Positions 16,420 to 43,289 of a stretch of 64,000 nucleotides of DNA are shown here, one piece after another (position 1 is the stretch's first letter; every line of letters starts with the position of its first letter). The notes below the pieces were generated by a model, which was not told the origin of the DNA, ran no database searches, and worked only from the letters and a program-made list of their open reading frames with translations. The translations under genes and the position numbers were made by a program. Origin of the DNA: Cheilinus undulatus (Eukaryota; Chordata; Actinopteri; Labriformes; Labridae); the NCBI RefSeq assembly GCF_018320785.1, contig NC_054884.1:22755667-22819666 (forward strand). The letters run 5' to 3'.

Positions 16420-17716
16420 CCTACACTGTAATTAACGATACCTGTAAAGGGAATGGATCATACAAAATAAGTACATTTTGTAAACTTACATGCTACAAAA
16501 ACACAGTATAAAAAACATTTGAGATGTTTATTGCAAAAAATACTCCTGATGTATAAAAGATAAAGGGTTCTGATTGATGCGCAACATGCAAACATATTAC
16601 AAAAAAAGGCAGTACAAAAATATTTGTACACACGTCTCAAATTGTAAGTGCCGTCTTCAAAAGACAAATTTGGCACAGTGATATTTCTTAACCTGGAATG
16701 TTTAAAGAAATGTAAGAGATCCCCACATAGAAAAGCTTCACAAAACAGCGTTTCCACACAATTCTAAACTGTACACAACAGTTTGGTGATTTGTAAAGTT
16801 GATACAAAACATCTTTCTTATATTCTCATAGCAGTTTAACCATGTCAGGAGGTAAGGCAAAACCCTTTAGTTTAAACAAATCTAGCCACAGTCCCTCTGT
16901 GTGGCAGAGTAAGGGTTAGATAGAACTACATAAATGAAAAACAACATGTAAACATTACAGAAGCAAAAAAAGCTGCTGACTTATGTCTGGACACAGTGGA
17001 CTTTTGTCCTTTCAAAATAAGAGGCTCAATATTTTCCCAAAGTAGAGCTTTTCATAGAAACCCTACTCCCTTGTGCAGCAAATAAATGTTTCATTTTAAA
17101 ACAATATTCCTCTCTCTTTTCATTGGTCCCTATAATTTGTAAGGCATCTTAAGAATTCCTTATTTAGTTTAAAGGAAAATCTATATTTTCTGAATTTATT
17201 TTAGAATTCTAAATATATTTCTATTGTAAATTATTTTGTTTTTAAATGAAAGATTTTATTCTACCTCTGCCAACCCAGTAACCAGACATCAAGTATTGTT
17301 TTTTTTTTTGTTTAAAGATTATGGCTTTAAGAAATAAACAGAGTTTCTAAATAGCACAAACGGTGAAACAAACACCTGAACAGCACCGATTCTTTATACA
17401 TTATAGAAAAAAATGTACCATAAGCAGAACATACTGAAAAACAAGGCAACAGGCTCAAAAATAAAACAACAACAATGCAAGGCAAACATAGTTTTAAGGA
17501 TGTAAATCAGCACTTTGGTCCCAAATTCTCAGCTGTAGTTTCATTATCATTGGGATATAAACCAGATATTTAGAAGCTGCTTTTCTGGATAAAATGAGGG
17601 TGGCTCTATGAACATCTAAGCTTCAACTTCAGCTTTTTTTCCAGCTTTTTTCCAATTTGTTTTGATCAGAAAAAAACATTTAATGAATTGAATTTCAGGC
17701 GTGACTCCTCTGGATT
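16420..17716 (-). other. smarcd2: Probable smarcd2 3' UTR and downstream flank
   Basis: AT-rich sequence directly follows the smarcd2 stop on the - strand. An AATAAA on that strand (TTTATT on +, about 16518-16523) is a candidate polyadenylation signal, which would give a 3' UTR near 1.2 kb. No protein or RNA gene was recognised here. Confidence 0.4.
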
Positions 17717-31594
<13,878 letters not shown>

Positions 31595-32060
31595 CCTCAA
31601 GGTCCACAAGTGTTTAAAAGTAGAGGAAACTCCTTTGAGATTTCTCTCCGAATACCAGTCTGACAATGTCCTAAAACAGGAGCCACTTATACTTGTCTAT
31701 AAGTAGCTAGCAGGCTAACCACATCTCCTCTAAATGAGGTCTGGTTCTGGTTTGACAGCACGCACACTGTCAACAAAAAGCTAGCTAATGTTAGCTCGTT
31801 TCAAGTTCCGGGGTTTGCTTCTGTCTTAGTCTGCTTGTGTTTTGGAGCCCAAAATAGTGGCTGCTGGTGTTTGTCATCCCCTGCCCTTGTTCTTCAGTCT
31901 TGACACCGCAGCTATTTCACCGTGAGGCTGCTGGAAAATATGATAACGCCTGACTTCACGTCAAACAGAGCGTCTAAAATCAATACCAAGTATTCATGCA
32001 ACTGCCTGCACTCTATGCTGGATGCTGCGTTCAGGAAGCTCGGATATCGCGATACTCCAA
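31595..32060 (-). promoter_or_regulatory. smarcd2: smarcd2 5' UTR and promoter region
   Basis: Upstream of the ATG, GC content rises and CpGs appear again compared with the flanks. I see no clear TATA box. The start codon was chosen because MASRGGFTGPP is the first in-frame Met, is followed directly by the Gly/Pro-rich head typical of BAF60, and is preceded by an in-frame stop on the same strand. Confidence 0.4.
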
Positions 32061-35000
32061 ATTAACGGTTATTCTGCTTAACGTTGAGCTGTAAATTCTG
32101 TGGAATTGTTATCAAATTTGAATATCTTACACATTTGGACAGTAACCACACATGCACTGCTGTCCACCACATTTGCCTTTCTGTCACGAAATGTGCACCT
32201 CATATGTCATGCTTAACATGTTCTCTTAACAGATTATATCGTTTTGCATATGGGAAATGTGCTTAGCTCAACTAGTAAGCCCAAAAATGCCACGGGCTCT
32301 CGTATGACACAAAACCCATGCATCACCGTGCATTTTCAAGTTTCAGGAAATAACAGCAGAATATGTAAAGCAGTTTCAATTTTTTCCAAAAATCTTGACA
32401 ATACATTCGCTCATTTTTTTTAGTCAGATAGTATTTTATCACCACTCAAAATTATTTTAAACTATATTTCATGTAAGCATACGGAAACCCTAACACATTT
32501 AAAACTGAGGTCAAACGATTAGGTTCCAACATGGAAACTGCCAAACTGTTGTGGTAACACAAAACATGTACACAACAACAGCACTTGTACACAAACCAAT
32601 GAGGGTGAAAATGCCCACATACACACTCAGTTGTAGAAGAAGCAGTGATCAATTAATTAAAATAGTAGGACATGAATGTCAAAATACTAAAAGAGTAGAG
32701 GCTAAACTGGTTGAATACTTATTTGAATACTTTCAAGTCCTTATGTTTATGTTCAGTCAATTTAGCTAAAGTATTCAAACAAGTATTCAACAAATTCACA
32801 CACAACCCCTGCAACAAACTGTAATTTCCCTATTACAGGACAAGAAAATGAAGCAATGTGTTGTGACAATACACCGATAAAGCCGTTTTGAGTTGGCTTT
32901 AACAACAGATAGCGATGAACTGTATTACTTATTATATTTAGACTTTCGTAGCTGCTTCAACTTGAACCAAAAAAAATCACAATTCATGATGTTACTTGTT
33001 GATAATAGCTTGTATCAATGGCCTTTACCGTCTCTATTACCATGTTTGATAAATGGAAAGAAAACTAGAGAATGTCTCTGAGTAGGAATAAAAAACCTTC
33101 AAATTATTCAGTACAAGTACGTCAAAATAATACTTGTGTCAACATACTGCATTTGTTTGAATACACAACAGCGGCAGAGTTATGATGTCAGAGTTTAGGA
33201 GGTGCACATGAAGGCAGCATAACTGCCACCCCTGACAGTTTTCAGTTCTAGGAACCAAAAGTAGAGGAACAATGTTTTTATATTACCCACCTGAATTAAC
33301 TTTGTTTTTTAAAACTCATAACTCATTCGCATGAGAAGAAGATCTTTACATTATGATCGCTGAAAAAAGCTCATAGTATTGATAATAAATACTCTGCATT
33401 AAATAATACAGAGTCAAGCAGCTCTCGTGCAGTTTAATGAACCAACAGCCTCCCCTGTTGGTCATGCAATCTCTCTACCTATATGAGTATGAGCAGATCC
33501 ATATAAAAAGTGTTTCCTCACTTAAATATGCCAGGCTATGTAATCAGCCATTTGTAATTCGGGTTAAATGACGTTTGAATTTTGTATTTTTTTCAGCAAG
33601 GTGTCACTTTTTCCACGTGGGTCCTGGGGGCTCAGCTTTTATTTAGACTAGAGCCAGGGACGCTACTTTATTCTGATTTTTTACCTTTACCGCACTCTCA
33701 CCGCAAGACGTACCGTTCACTCCCACCCGCATGTGCACGGATTTCTACAATTCATGTTTACTGTTCAGAATAACAGACAGGTCTTTAATCAAAGATATAG
33801 TATGTGTTCAGCACCACCTTGACAAAGTTTCCTCCCTGAATGAAAAAGTCTAGAAACAACAACATTCATATCCTCATCATGCATAACAGTTCGACACATA
33901 GATAAAGGAGCAAAACCACAGACTGATTTAACTCCTGGTTATTGGTTTGTAATAGCCATGCCAAAGTAATATTTACCAACTATATTCACACACAACACCT
34001 TTCTGTTACCAACCTCGTCATTTACTGCAATAAGCCAATTTGCATCTTTTCCCTAAACGACTGCATAATGGCTTAACTTTACTGCACACTGGTTCATATT
34101 TTCGGTGATAGGCCTCCAACATAAGAGGAGCACTATAGTTGTGCCTTTTGACTTATCTACAAAGTTTTAGAGTGTGCACTTTATTGTGAAGCTTTAGCAA
34201 AGAATCACACTTTTTGGCTGCACAGAGACAGACACATATTCAAACATGTTGATGCAGCACTGCCAAAGACAACCGACAAATAACAGCAAGTAAATCATGA
34301 TTTCTAACACCAACGTGTGACACATCTATGATACCTTGTTTAATATGAGCACGGAGAAGTGCTTTAAAGAGAGCTAACTTAAATCGGGGATCGTGGTGCA
34401 TCCAGGCGTGCCAAATACGTTTCCTTGTGGGCGCATTTCAACAAAGTCCAGTAGTTTCTCAGCTCTGTCACTTTCTCTCCTAATTATAAAGAAAAACCAG
34501 AGGCATGAGCTTGCTGTTGTATCTGTCTTTTGAGTGTATTAAAGAGTGAAGGCTGTGTCCTCTTCCGCATTGTGGCAGAGTGAGCATATGTGTTATACAG
34601 GAGAAGTGACGGGAGACAAACTTAAGTGAAAGGTGCAACAATTAGGGCGTTCATATAAAATCTGTACATATTTATGATTTTGTAATTACACCAGTTTTGA
34701 ACCAGTTCACCCAATTAGTCTTCTGAGAGGTATCAAGGACAATTTTGGCAGCAGTGTGGCATGCAAATCGACACAGACAGCTGCAAATTACAGTAGTAAG
34801 ATACAAGGGAAATACTGAGTTACGACCACACAAACTGACAGGTAACAAATCATTTATTATGCTAGACAAATGAAACAAACTGAGCCATGATAGCAGCAAT
34901 TCAACTATTGGAATATTTACACTATCACTTCACACCAAGGATATATATAACCCTTTACAATGTAAACACATGATACAAAGACATTTTGAATGCTAGAAAA

Positions 35001-35656
35001 CAAGCTGATCTATTCACCAAAAAAAAAATGAAACAAACAAACCTGCTTCCTGCAGCAGAAATATGCTGCGTGTACAGTCATGGGTTCTTTTTCTGAGCAT
35101 TTCAAATCAAGTTTCCATGAGTGAATGTCACACTCCGAGGGACTATGAGACTGAAGTAAAAACAAAAAAAGACAAACCATTTGTAATGATTGTCTTTGAC
35201 ACTGTTTTTTTCAAAAGGTGAGGAATTATAAGAAGACCTACTGGCTAATCATTTCAGTATTTTAAAGAAACAACATATTGTATGTGCACACTTTCACTCT
35301 TAACACAGCTGCCTCTGCTTGGCCTCTGAAAGAATCTACCTCCGTGCAGTGTCATTACAAACGCTGATATTCATTATTTTGGACTCCAGCAAAAAGAGAG
35401 AAAAAAAGAAACAAAATTAACCAAAAGTGTTGGTACGATGATTTTGTGAAAAAAAAAAAAAAAATCTGTCAAGTATACAGTGGGAGGTCGAGACTGCTTT
35501 AGCAGAGCAGCAAACGCCAAAAAAGTCACCTTTAACATTGACGTCCATTGATTTCACAACATAAAGAACCATGAGAGAAGTCTTATTGGTCTTCCCGTGT
35601 GTACGTTTGTGTGTGCGTGGACACACGATGGAAATTGTGTTTTGTGGCTGAGTGTG
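32061..35656. other. Intergenic AT-rich DNA and probable atxn7l3 3' UTR
   Basis: The left part has no recognisable gene. About 32690-33170 contains recurrent GAATACTT-like words. The segment just below 35657 probably holds the atxn7l3 3' UTR; a - strand AATAAA (TTTATT on + near 34853) is a candidate signal. Open frames here are short and unsupported. Confidence 0.4.
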
Positions 35657-35736
35657 TTATTGAGGGAATGCCTCGTCTTTCATTAGCATGCGCGGGCTCT
35701 CCTGGTTGTCCATGCGACGTCTAGGACCCATCATGC
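35657..35736 (-). other. atxn7l3: Proposed terminal coding exon of atxn7l3 ([16 protein letters not shown] tail)
   Basis: A strong acceptor (pyrimidine-rich tract ending CCCCACAG on the - strand) precedes this 80-nt segment. Of the three phases only one is open to the end. It is the phase demanded by the donor at 40722, and it gives Ser then [16 protein letters not shown] and LMKDEAFPQ before TAA. I recognise no family for this peptide. It could alternatively be the last exon of an unseen gene, or one of several alternative ends of atxn7l3. Confidence 0.5.
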
Positions 35737-38700
35737 CTGTGGGGAAAAACAGAAGGAGGAATGTCACCACACAGTCATCATAACATTCATCTTATGCAAT
35801 TCATAATTTCATTGAAGAATCTGAGGAGAAATCAAGGAGGCAGATACTTGAATGCTACTTGTCTCTTCATAGGGAGCATGCAGTTGCAGAACACTTAAGC
35901 ACTGTGACTGGTGCACAGCTGAGGAAATATCTAAATATGTACAGACTCAGTGAACACAACCTCACTATCAGGAGAGGCTGCCGCATAGCTGGATCCCTCA
36001 AGAGGAAAGACTGAGCACCCGCTGCAGCCGACAGGAGGGGGAAACAGAGCTAGACTTCCTAACCACCTGCCCTAAATACGAGGACATCAGAGACGAGTTC
36101 TATCCACTTTTCACCAGCAAACAAAATCAATTCACCATTATGAACTATGAACCGAAGCTTCCATATGTGCTGGATGAAGTGCAACAGTGTGCAAATGTTA
36201 CAGCACATTAGGTGAGCAGTTGTAACCAAAGAATTACCACAGCACCACCATAAAATGGACTTTCTGCATTTCTTAAAAAAAACAGAAGATCTACATTTTA
36301 ACCATTACTTAAAGGGAAACCAATTTAATATTATCATGCATTTTCTGCTATTATTATTATTGTAAATTTGAACATTGCTGCTTTGGCAGTAAAACTTATG
36401 TTACCCATAACAACAAAGCCAACTGAGTTGAATTGAATTGATAAAAAAATATGCTTAAAAGAACCATGAACCTTTTATTTATAGGCGTTTATTGATTGAA
36501 TAAAAACTTGTTTAGATTTACTTCTTATACTTATGTAATTAAACCGAAATAGTTTCAAATACAGAACCACGCCCCCATATTTGAAGCAAGTAATTTCTTT
36601 GTGAGATGGCTCTTAATTTAACAATACAATAGACTATGTTTAATGATGTCATAAAGATATGGGATCATGGTAGTTGTCTTTATTATTTAACAACCATCAT
36701 CTTTGATAGATATCTGTTAAAACTGATAGACGATTTAATGAAATAACCACAGACACAAGTTAGCCAGTACACATCTTTCCTTGTTCTGTGATGGACAAAA
36801 CTCCACGGCATGTATGACAAAGGTCAGGTTGAATTTAGACATTATAATGTGGAAATGGTACAAAATTTACACTTAAGTAAAATTTGGACCCCATTCATTC
36901 TCTTTGGTCTTGAGTATTCACACCTGACTTCAGGATGCTGGCCCAGAATTTGTACCTCAGAGGATTCAGCTGCTCATCAAGCTCTGATATTACTGTATGA
37001 ACTTGGCACTCTGCATTTTATTGAACTTTCCCTTTGACATTCCTGGCATGTAATCATGGGATGCTGTCTATGATGTATTTTTAATGATTTTTGTTTCATG
37101 TGCTGCCCTGTATGTTTATCATTTATGCATCATGTTCTTTGATACATTCTGCTATGAGCAATAAATATTCAGTTTTCACAAGTGGCTAAGCTGAATTAGT
37201 ATGAAGCATATAACAATTTGATACAATGTAGAAAGAGTGATAAAAGATATAAAATAATCTCACTATCTCTATTATTTTGCAATAACATCTGAGCTCATTT
37301 AGAATGCACTTTGATACAATCATCTACCACTATGCAGAGATGTGGGTTGAGAACCTCTTCCAGTTGGTTCAATCCATCAACATAATTTACATTTCATCTA
37401 AACATTTCCGCTATCAGTGCCTTACACCACTTTCCACATTATTAAGCCATTGACATTTTTCTCTTATTTTCTGAAATATTAATGCAAATGACAGTCATCA
37501 GCCATTAGAGCATAATTCAAATGTTTTAGAACAAACTTCATAATGATAACCATGATTAAAAAAAAAAACAAAAAAAAACCTCAAAATGAACTGTTCCATA
37601 TTATTAAGCACTACAGAGTTTTAAAACATTTTATAGGTTGTAAAGAACTGAAAATGATCATTTTTTGAATTTATAGCATTAGGAGGTCATATTTACTGAA
37701 ATCAAAAGCTATTTCAATCAAAAACATCTTAACAGGCCATGTTCCATGTTAACATAGGAGCCCTTTTTTGATATCACCTTCACTATTCTTGCATCCATTG
37801 ACCTTGTGAGTTTTTGGAGTTTCTGCTTGAATTTCTTTGCAAGATGTCAGAATAGCCTCCCAGAGCTGGTGTTTTGATGTGAACTGCCTCCCACCCTCAT
37901 AGATCTTTAGCTTGAGGATGCTCCAAAGGTTCTCAACAGGGTTGAGGTCAGGGGAGGATGGGGGCCACACCATGAGTTTCTCCCCTTTTATGCCCATAGC
38001 AGCCAATGACACAGAGGTATTCTTTGTAGCATGAGATGTTGCATTGTCATGCATGAAGAAAATTTTGCCACAGAAGGAACTGCTCTTCTTTCTTTACCAT
38101 GGAAGAAAGTGGTCAGTCAGGAACTCTATATACTTTGCCGAGGCCATTTTCACACCTTCAGGGACCCTAAAGGGGCCTACCAGCTTCTCCTCATGAATCT
38201 GGCCCCAAACAGGACTCCGCCCCCTCCGTGCTGACATCACAGCCTTGTTGGGACATGGTGGCCATCCACTAACCATCCACTACTCCTCCATTGGGACCAT
38301 CCAGGGTTGCACGGCACTCACCAGTCAACAAGACTGTATGAGTCTTCATGTATTTCCTGGCCCACTGCAACTGCTTCTGCTTGTGCATTGGATTGGGCGC
38401 CCAAATAGTAGGTTTATGCACAACTGCAAGCCTCTGGAGGATCCTAGACCTTGAGGTTGGTGGGACTCCAGAGGCACCAGCAGCTTCAAACACCTGTTTG
38501 CTGCTTTGTAATGGCATTTTAGCATCTGCTCTCTTAATCTGATGAATTTGTCTTTCAGAAACCTTCCTCATTATGCCTTTACCTGCAGGAACCCATCTGT
38601 GCTCTGAATCAGCCACAAATTCCTTCACAGTATGATGATCACGATTAATTTTTCATGAAATATCTAATTTTTTCATTCCTTGTCCAAGGCATTACACTAT

Positions 38701-41700
38701 TTGACACTTTTGGCAGCAGAGAGATCCTTTTTCTTTCCTATGTGCTTGAAACCTGTGGCCTGCTTAATAATGTGGAACATGTGGAAAAGAGCATTTTGAG
38801 GTTTTAATTAACAAAAAAAAAAGATTTTCATTATGAAGTTTGTTCAAAAACATGAATTACACTCTAATGGCTGATGACTTGAAAAATACTACTCATTTGC
38901 AGTAATATTTCAGAAAATAAGAGAAAAATGTCACTTGCTTGATAATGTGGAAAGCAGTGTACTTTCACAGGCCTTGCAAGAACACAGTCTCGCGAGAGGC
39001 AGTCAGTAAAGCAGCAGAGAAGTCAAGAAAGTAAACACAGCGGACATTCACAAAAATAGGCTAAAGCGGTTAAAAGTGTGGCTTCATTTCTCAAAAAATT
39101 ACGTAACAGGGCGGTGTGCAACATCTGTCGAATACTGATTTCATCCAAGGCATGCATTTCTTGTGCAAGAACTGTTAATTTTTACAAGCTTTAAATGAAT
39201 TTTTAGATGTCCAGAGAGCTGAGATCCAGAGACTAGTTTTATATTTATTTTAATGTTTTATCTTTTAAAGAAAGGAGCCACAGTGTTGTATTCTAATTCA
39301 AATTCAATCTTCATTCTGAAGATCCAGAGAACAGTTTGTTTCAACAGAGACATTTTTGTACATTTTAGCATTTCCTCCTCCCAAACACCAGATATTTTTT
39401 ACATTTTTAGAACTGTTTATTATAGATATTTTTTTCCTATAAGAAAGATAAAAGGAAAGAATCAATACCTGAATCAATAGAGATAAAATTAATAAGAAGA
39501 ATCAATAACGGTACTGATATCATTAAAATCTTATCAATTCGCATCCCTTCTACTATGATTGGTACTTCTATATTTGTCATTGTCCAAGTTCTGCCATACA
39601 TAAATCACAAGAATCTGACTTTCAAAGCAAAATTTTAGATTTTCTCTGCCATTTCAGACTGCTAATGTGCTCAAAATTCTGTTTGGTTTCTCAAAACCCA
39701 TCAGTGTTTTTAACTTTTTTGCCACTTCAAGTATTGTGCAGCTTTCAAGTATTCAAGCATTCCCACATTTATTGTGGTAAAATTAACCCCTTTAAGATCT
39801 GGGGGACCACTGGCAGGCCTGCCAGTTCTTTTTTTCTTTTTAACTATTCAGTTATTTAAAAAATGACTGTTAATAAGTAAACCACATTATACATCAACAG
39901 AAACAGCATGATTAAGTTATGTAAACCATTCCAGGATAAAAACCACCACAGCGGCCACAATTAATGCATTTTTTTAGGCTACAAACAATAATAAAAGGGA
40001 CATAATATTCTGATCATAAAATTCTGTTAAACACAGTCCTGCTGCATCATAAAGAGTCCACACAATCTAAATCCAGATAAATTTTCAGTCCGAAAACAGG
40101 ATTACACCCATAAAGATTAATGGACTGATTTTGTTCAAATTTGCTGTTGTTGTTCTCATTAGTCAACTGTATTTGCTGTATTTCCAGGCAATTATTAGCA
40201 ATCCTAATTTGTAAAAACACTGCTAACCTTGATCCTGTTTGGAGTCTCCACTTTTATAATGCCTGGACTTTTCCTCAGAAAAACAGGTGTAAAAAATCTC
40301 ATTTTCTGTGCTGTTGTTATCAGCTTTGAACCTGAACTAGGTAAGACTTAATGCTTTGGTCCAGTTGAGTTTTCAAGCTAATACCTCCCAGCTACAGTCA
40401 TCCACAGGCCTCTGTTTCCCTATACAAAAATTAGACAGGAAAAATATTTTGTTCTTGTTGTTTTACACAATACCAGTAGCCACTAAAGTGAGTCTAACAG
40501 TTAAGGAAGGAACTTCAGAGTGTTACCTTTCTAAAGACACCTTTTTTGTACTTGAACTTCAAATGGTTCAAACACAATTTAATTAAGGTTTTCCTGGCTA
40601 GGTTGTTTTGACTAACTTCATCAGGAATTTCAAAGGGTTAATGGGATAAAATTTATAGGATTCAATAACCTGTAAGTATTTTGTTATGAAGGCAAGTCTT
40701 TGAGCAAAAAAATTCACTTACTGTTCTTATGTTTAAACGATTTTGATCTTCTGGGTGAGTTTGGATTCTGTAGTGAAGAAAAACATTTTCTTTCAGGAAA
40801 ATTGAGTTATATTTTCATGTATTTGCATTACTTATAACTTGATAAGAGATTGCTAAACAGATACATACATTTTTCCTGACATGATGTATTAAATATTCAG
40901 GTATTATGAGAAAATATATAAAGTACCTTGTCAGATTTCCTTTTCTTGGCTGTAAAATAGAAACATTGATATTTAAAGCAACTTGAGTTAAATGTACTTT
41001 CAGTCTTATTTAAAGGATTATATTGGCTATAGATATGTGGTATCACTAAAAAGAGTTAAGATGTAGAACAAATGCCCCACCTTTCTTTTCTGCCCCGTAG
41101 GACCAGTCATTATCGTTGACATCATCGTTATCCTCTTGGTCACTTTCTGATTTGTTGTTGGTGTTGTTTCCGGTGACTATTCTGTATTAAAAAGGGAAGA
41201 ATACAGCGTGACACACACTCACTGACTCAGCATTACTCACTGCAAATATCAGAGGGATTATAAAACAAATACATCCTCACATGAAGCATTTTTATCATAC
41301 TGTTCAACCTTAACTCTGTTAAAGAGAGAATCATTTTCCCAGTATTTCTAACTGGGTAGAGTGTTTACATCCTCATTCTTCAAGAGTTGATCTTAATGAG
41401 TTTATTGACAAAGACAAAGGTGGATTGAAAGGTTTTCACTGTACAAACTGTTGGTGATTTCACCTTCGGTTGGCTATGCGGCTGCTGTTGCGCCCCATCC
41501 CCAGACATTTCTCCAGGTGTGGGGCAAAACGTGACGCGGCGATACTTCGGCTGCAGTTGGGACACACGCACTCCTTGTTTTTCCACTGGTTGTACACCTG
41601 GCCAAACACATCCAGTCCTGGCTGGTCCACAATTTCTGCAAAAACAAAACAGTTACATGCACCTCTGATCACTCCAACCAACAGCTATCGCTAAACCCTT

Positions 41701-42038
41701 TTCTGTGTCATTTTGTTCATTTTCTTAAGACAGAATGCATTTTTACTGCTCACCAAAGTCCCTCATGCTTTCTTGGTCCGTGTCATCCAGGAAAAAGTAG
41801 CCCTGCTTGACGGCCCGGTGGACCTCGAAGCAAAGACCCAGGCATGCATCCTCCACCAGGTCAGACAGGATGTCCTGAGCTAGGCCCTGGCAGGGGAAGG
41901 TACACACAAACAAACGTCAGCCCAATGAGTGTTTGAATCCTGCAGATGTAAAGCACTTGTACTGTTATTACAGTGTTGCCTTTGTACCTCCAGCTTGCTG
42001 TTGTCCAGGCTGGACATTGAAACCTCCTCCATTTTCAT
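35657..42038 (-). CDS. atxn7l3: Ataxin-7-like protein 3 (Sgf11 homologue) with a novel short C-terminus
   Basis: Adaptor of the SAGA histone H2B deubiquitinase module; the Sgf11 zinc finger activates USP22 and contacts the nucleosome. Exons in gene order are 42038-41988, 41886-41754, 41635-41464, 41181-41081, 40949-40927, 40767-40722 and 35736-35657 (stop TAA 35659-35657), 606 nt, 201 residues. Visible landmarks are N-terminal [17 protein letters not shown], helix [17 protein letters not shown], the Sgf11 finger [20 protein letters not shown] then [16 protein letters not shown], acidic [19 protein letters not shown], basic [19 protein letters not shown]. Family members normally continue into an SCA7 domain and reach about 347 residues. 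No SCA7-coding exon was found in 35737-40721; a 4985-nt intron with transposons leads to a 26-codon tail instead. Exons 1-6 are secure; the last exon is an inference from splice signals and phase. Confidence 0.85.
35840..36215 (+). mobile_element. LINE C-terminal fragment
   Basis: Across frame changes the + strand reads an [12 protein letters not shown] phrase and then a [20 protein letters not shown] phrase. This resembles the cysteine/histidine-bearing tail after the reverse transcriptase in several fish LINEs (usual text C..C...ETxxHFLxxCPxY). No reverse transcriptase core or poly(A) end remains. It lies in the last intron of atxn7l3. Confidence 0.5.
37425..38959 (-). mobile_element. Tc1/mariner DNA transposon, family B, near full length (1535 bp), broken
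   Basis: TA dinucleotides flank it at 37423-37424 and 38960-38961. Inverted ends read CACCACTTTCCACATTATTA on the left and CACTGCTTTCCACATTATCA on the right (complement), and similarity continues for roughly 150 nt. The transposase is on the - strand. A helix-turn-helix part is near 38628-38400 ([18 protein letters not shown]), with [10 protein letters not shown] near 38100, [13 protein letters not shown] near 38054 (second catalytic Asp) and [13 protein letters not shown] near 37945 (third acidic residue Glu). At least two frame changes separate these pieces. A more decayed relative lies at 61853-62345. Confidence 0.9.
38962..39550 (+). mobile_element. hAT-like fragment with BED-type zinc-finger trace
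   Basis: Near 39076-39135 the + strand reads VWLHFSKN with a following CATC, recalling the first half of a BED finger (W.hF...C..C). The right end near 39455-39550 has repeated GAATCAATA words typical of the ends of a common fish hAT repeat. It abuts the family B Tc1 copy. The boundaries are soft. Confidence 0.4.
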
Positions 42039-42960
42039 TTGCCAGAACTACCAGATGAGCCGACACTGCTGTGGTCATGCTGTAGCGCAGCAAGCATTGG
42101 CCAAAACAGGGCTGCAGCAGGAGGGACACAGTTAGGACTACAGTTGCACTTCGTGCTGTTTATTAGTGTCTATCAACGAAGTGTCCACGTATGACGCATT
42201 TAGTTTGACTTACAACTGCTCGGTGAAAAACTGCCGGGAGAGTCTTCCCACGTTTATAACCTGCGAATAACAGAAAAGACAATTATTTTGACGTTGGTGT
42301 AGCAGTGAAACATTTCCATTAACGACGCCGAACACGACGTTAGCTTCATTTTTAAACACAGCCCTTATAATCTGAGCTCTAATGTCCTAAGAAAGGGGCT
42401 TAGCTCAAAGCTTGGAGAAGAAAACAAAGAGCGGTACTATGAAAGAGCTGCAGGAGGACTTCAACATACCAAGAGATCAAGAGAGGCGGCTGTTTTCCTC
42501 CACACAAAGCCTCCAGATCAACAGCGGCTACAGCTAGCAGCTAACCATGTTCCTTATATAAAGCCGACATGACAACAAAGTAACTGTAAAACGCCTTTGC
42601 AGGGAATTTAATGGTTTTTGTTGTTAAAGAAATAACAAATGGACTACAGTCGAGGCTTGTCCCCGAACCCAACACCACAGCTGCACTGCGGCTTCTCCTC
42701 TCTCAATCCTTCTTCAAACTCCGAAAAGAAAAACACAACACCAGTCTATCTGAATGCAAAGTCTATTCTCGACAACAAGGTCAATCACAGCCAAGCAAAT
42801 GTGCTAATTGTGTTTATTTACCTATTTCGGCAGGCATCCATCTTTACATCACAGAGATCAGACAGGAGCAATCGATCGCTGCATGAGTTTCCTCAGAGCG
42901 TTTCCTTTGCAGCACTGCGCTCCTCATTTTATCCTACCCGGCATGTAGCCGAGTAAACTA
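42039..42960 (-). promoter_or_regulatory. atxn7l3: atxn7l3 5' UTR and promoter region
   Basis: Upstream of the ATG is a moderately GC-rich stretch with a possible non-coding exon end (a CAGGTTATAAAC-like donor on the - strand near 42256). A TATATAAG-like word occurs only on the + strand (42554) and is probably incidental. Two overlapping + strand open frames of 91 and 105 codons (42611-42956) have no recognisable product. Confidence 0.35.
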
Positions 42961-43059
42961 GGGTTAAAATAGGCCTGTGGGTTGGCTTTGTAATCATCAT
43001 AATAAACTGCATCCAAGATGTTTAATTGTTTTATACTTGTTAAATTTGGCCTAAAATGT

Positions 43060-43083
43060 AAAAAAAAAAAAAAAAAAAAAAAG
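43060..43083 (+). repeat. Poly(A) tract
   Basis: About 24 A residues in intergenic DNA between atxn7l3 and ubtfl. No adjoining retroposed gene was recognised. Confidence 0.8.
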
Positions 43084-43289
43084 TGAAAACGATGTAGGGA
43101 TCCCTCGCAATCTCTGAAGATGCAGGGGAAAAAGGAGGAAGGCCAACTTATGTGTTTCTTAAAGTAACGAAATATGAGAAGGAAGTGAAAACATCAGTTT
43201 TAAATTTAGAATAACACCCATCAACTTAAAACATTAGGGGTCATTTTAAAATGCTCCTGTGGCTCAATTTACCCCAGCCTAGGGTTTAG

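Noticed and set aside
35737-40721. Search for an SCA7 domain of atxn7l3
   Set aside because: I looked on the - strand for the QCGVISEHTKKMC-type block and found none. Because this was by eye it is treated as a finding to test, not as proof of loss.
42551-42562. TATA-like TTATATAAAG upstream of atxn7l3
   Set aside because: It is best read on the + strand, away from the gene, and the promoter looks like a TATA-less housekeeping type.
42611-42956. Two overlapping + strand open frames (91 and 105 codons) upstream of atxn7l3
   Set aside because: They use different frames of the same moderately GC-rich promoter DNA and show no domain. Antisense promoter transcription is possible but unsupported.
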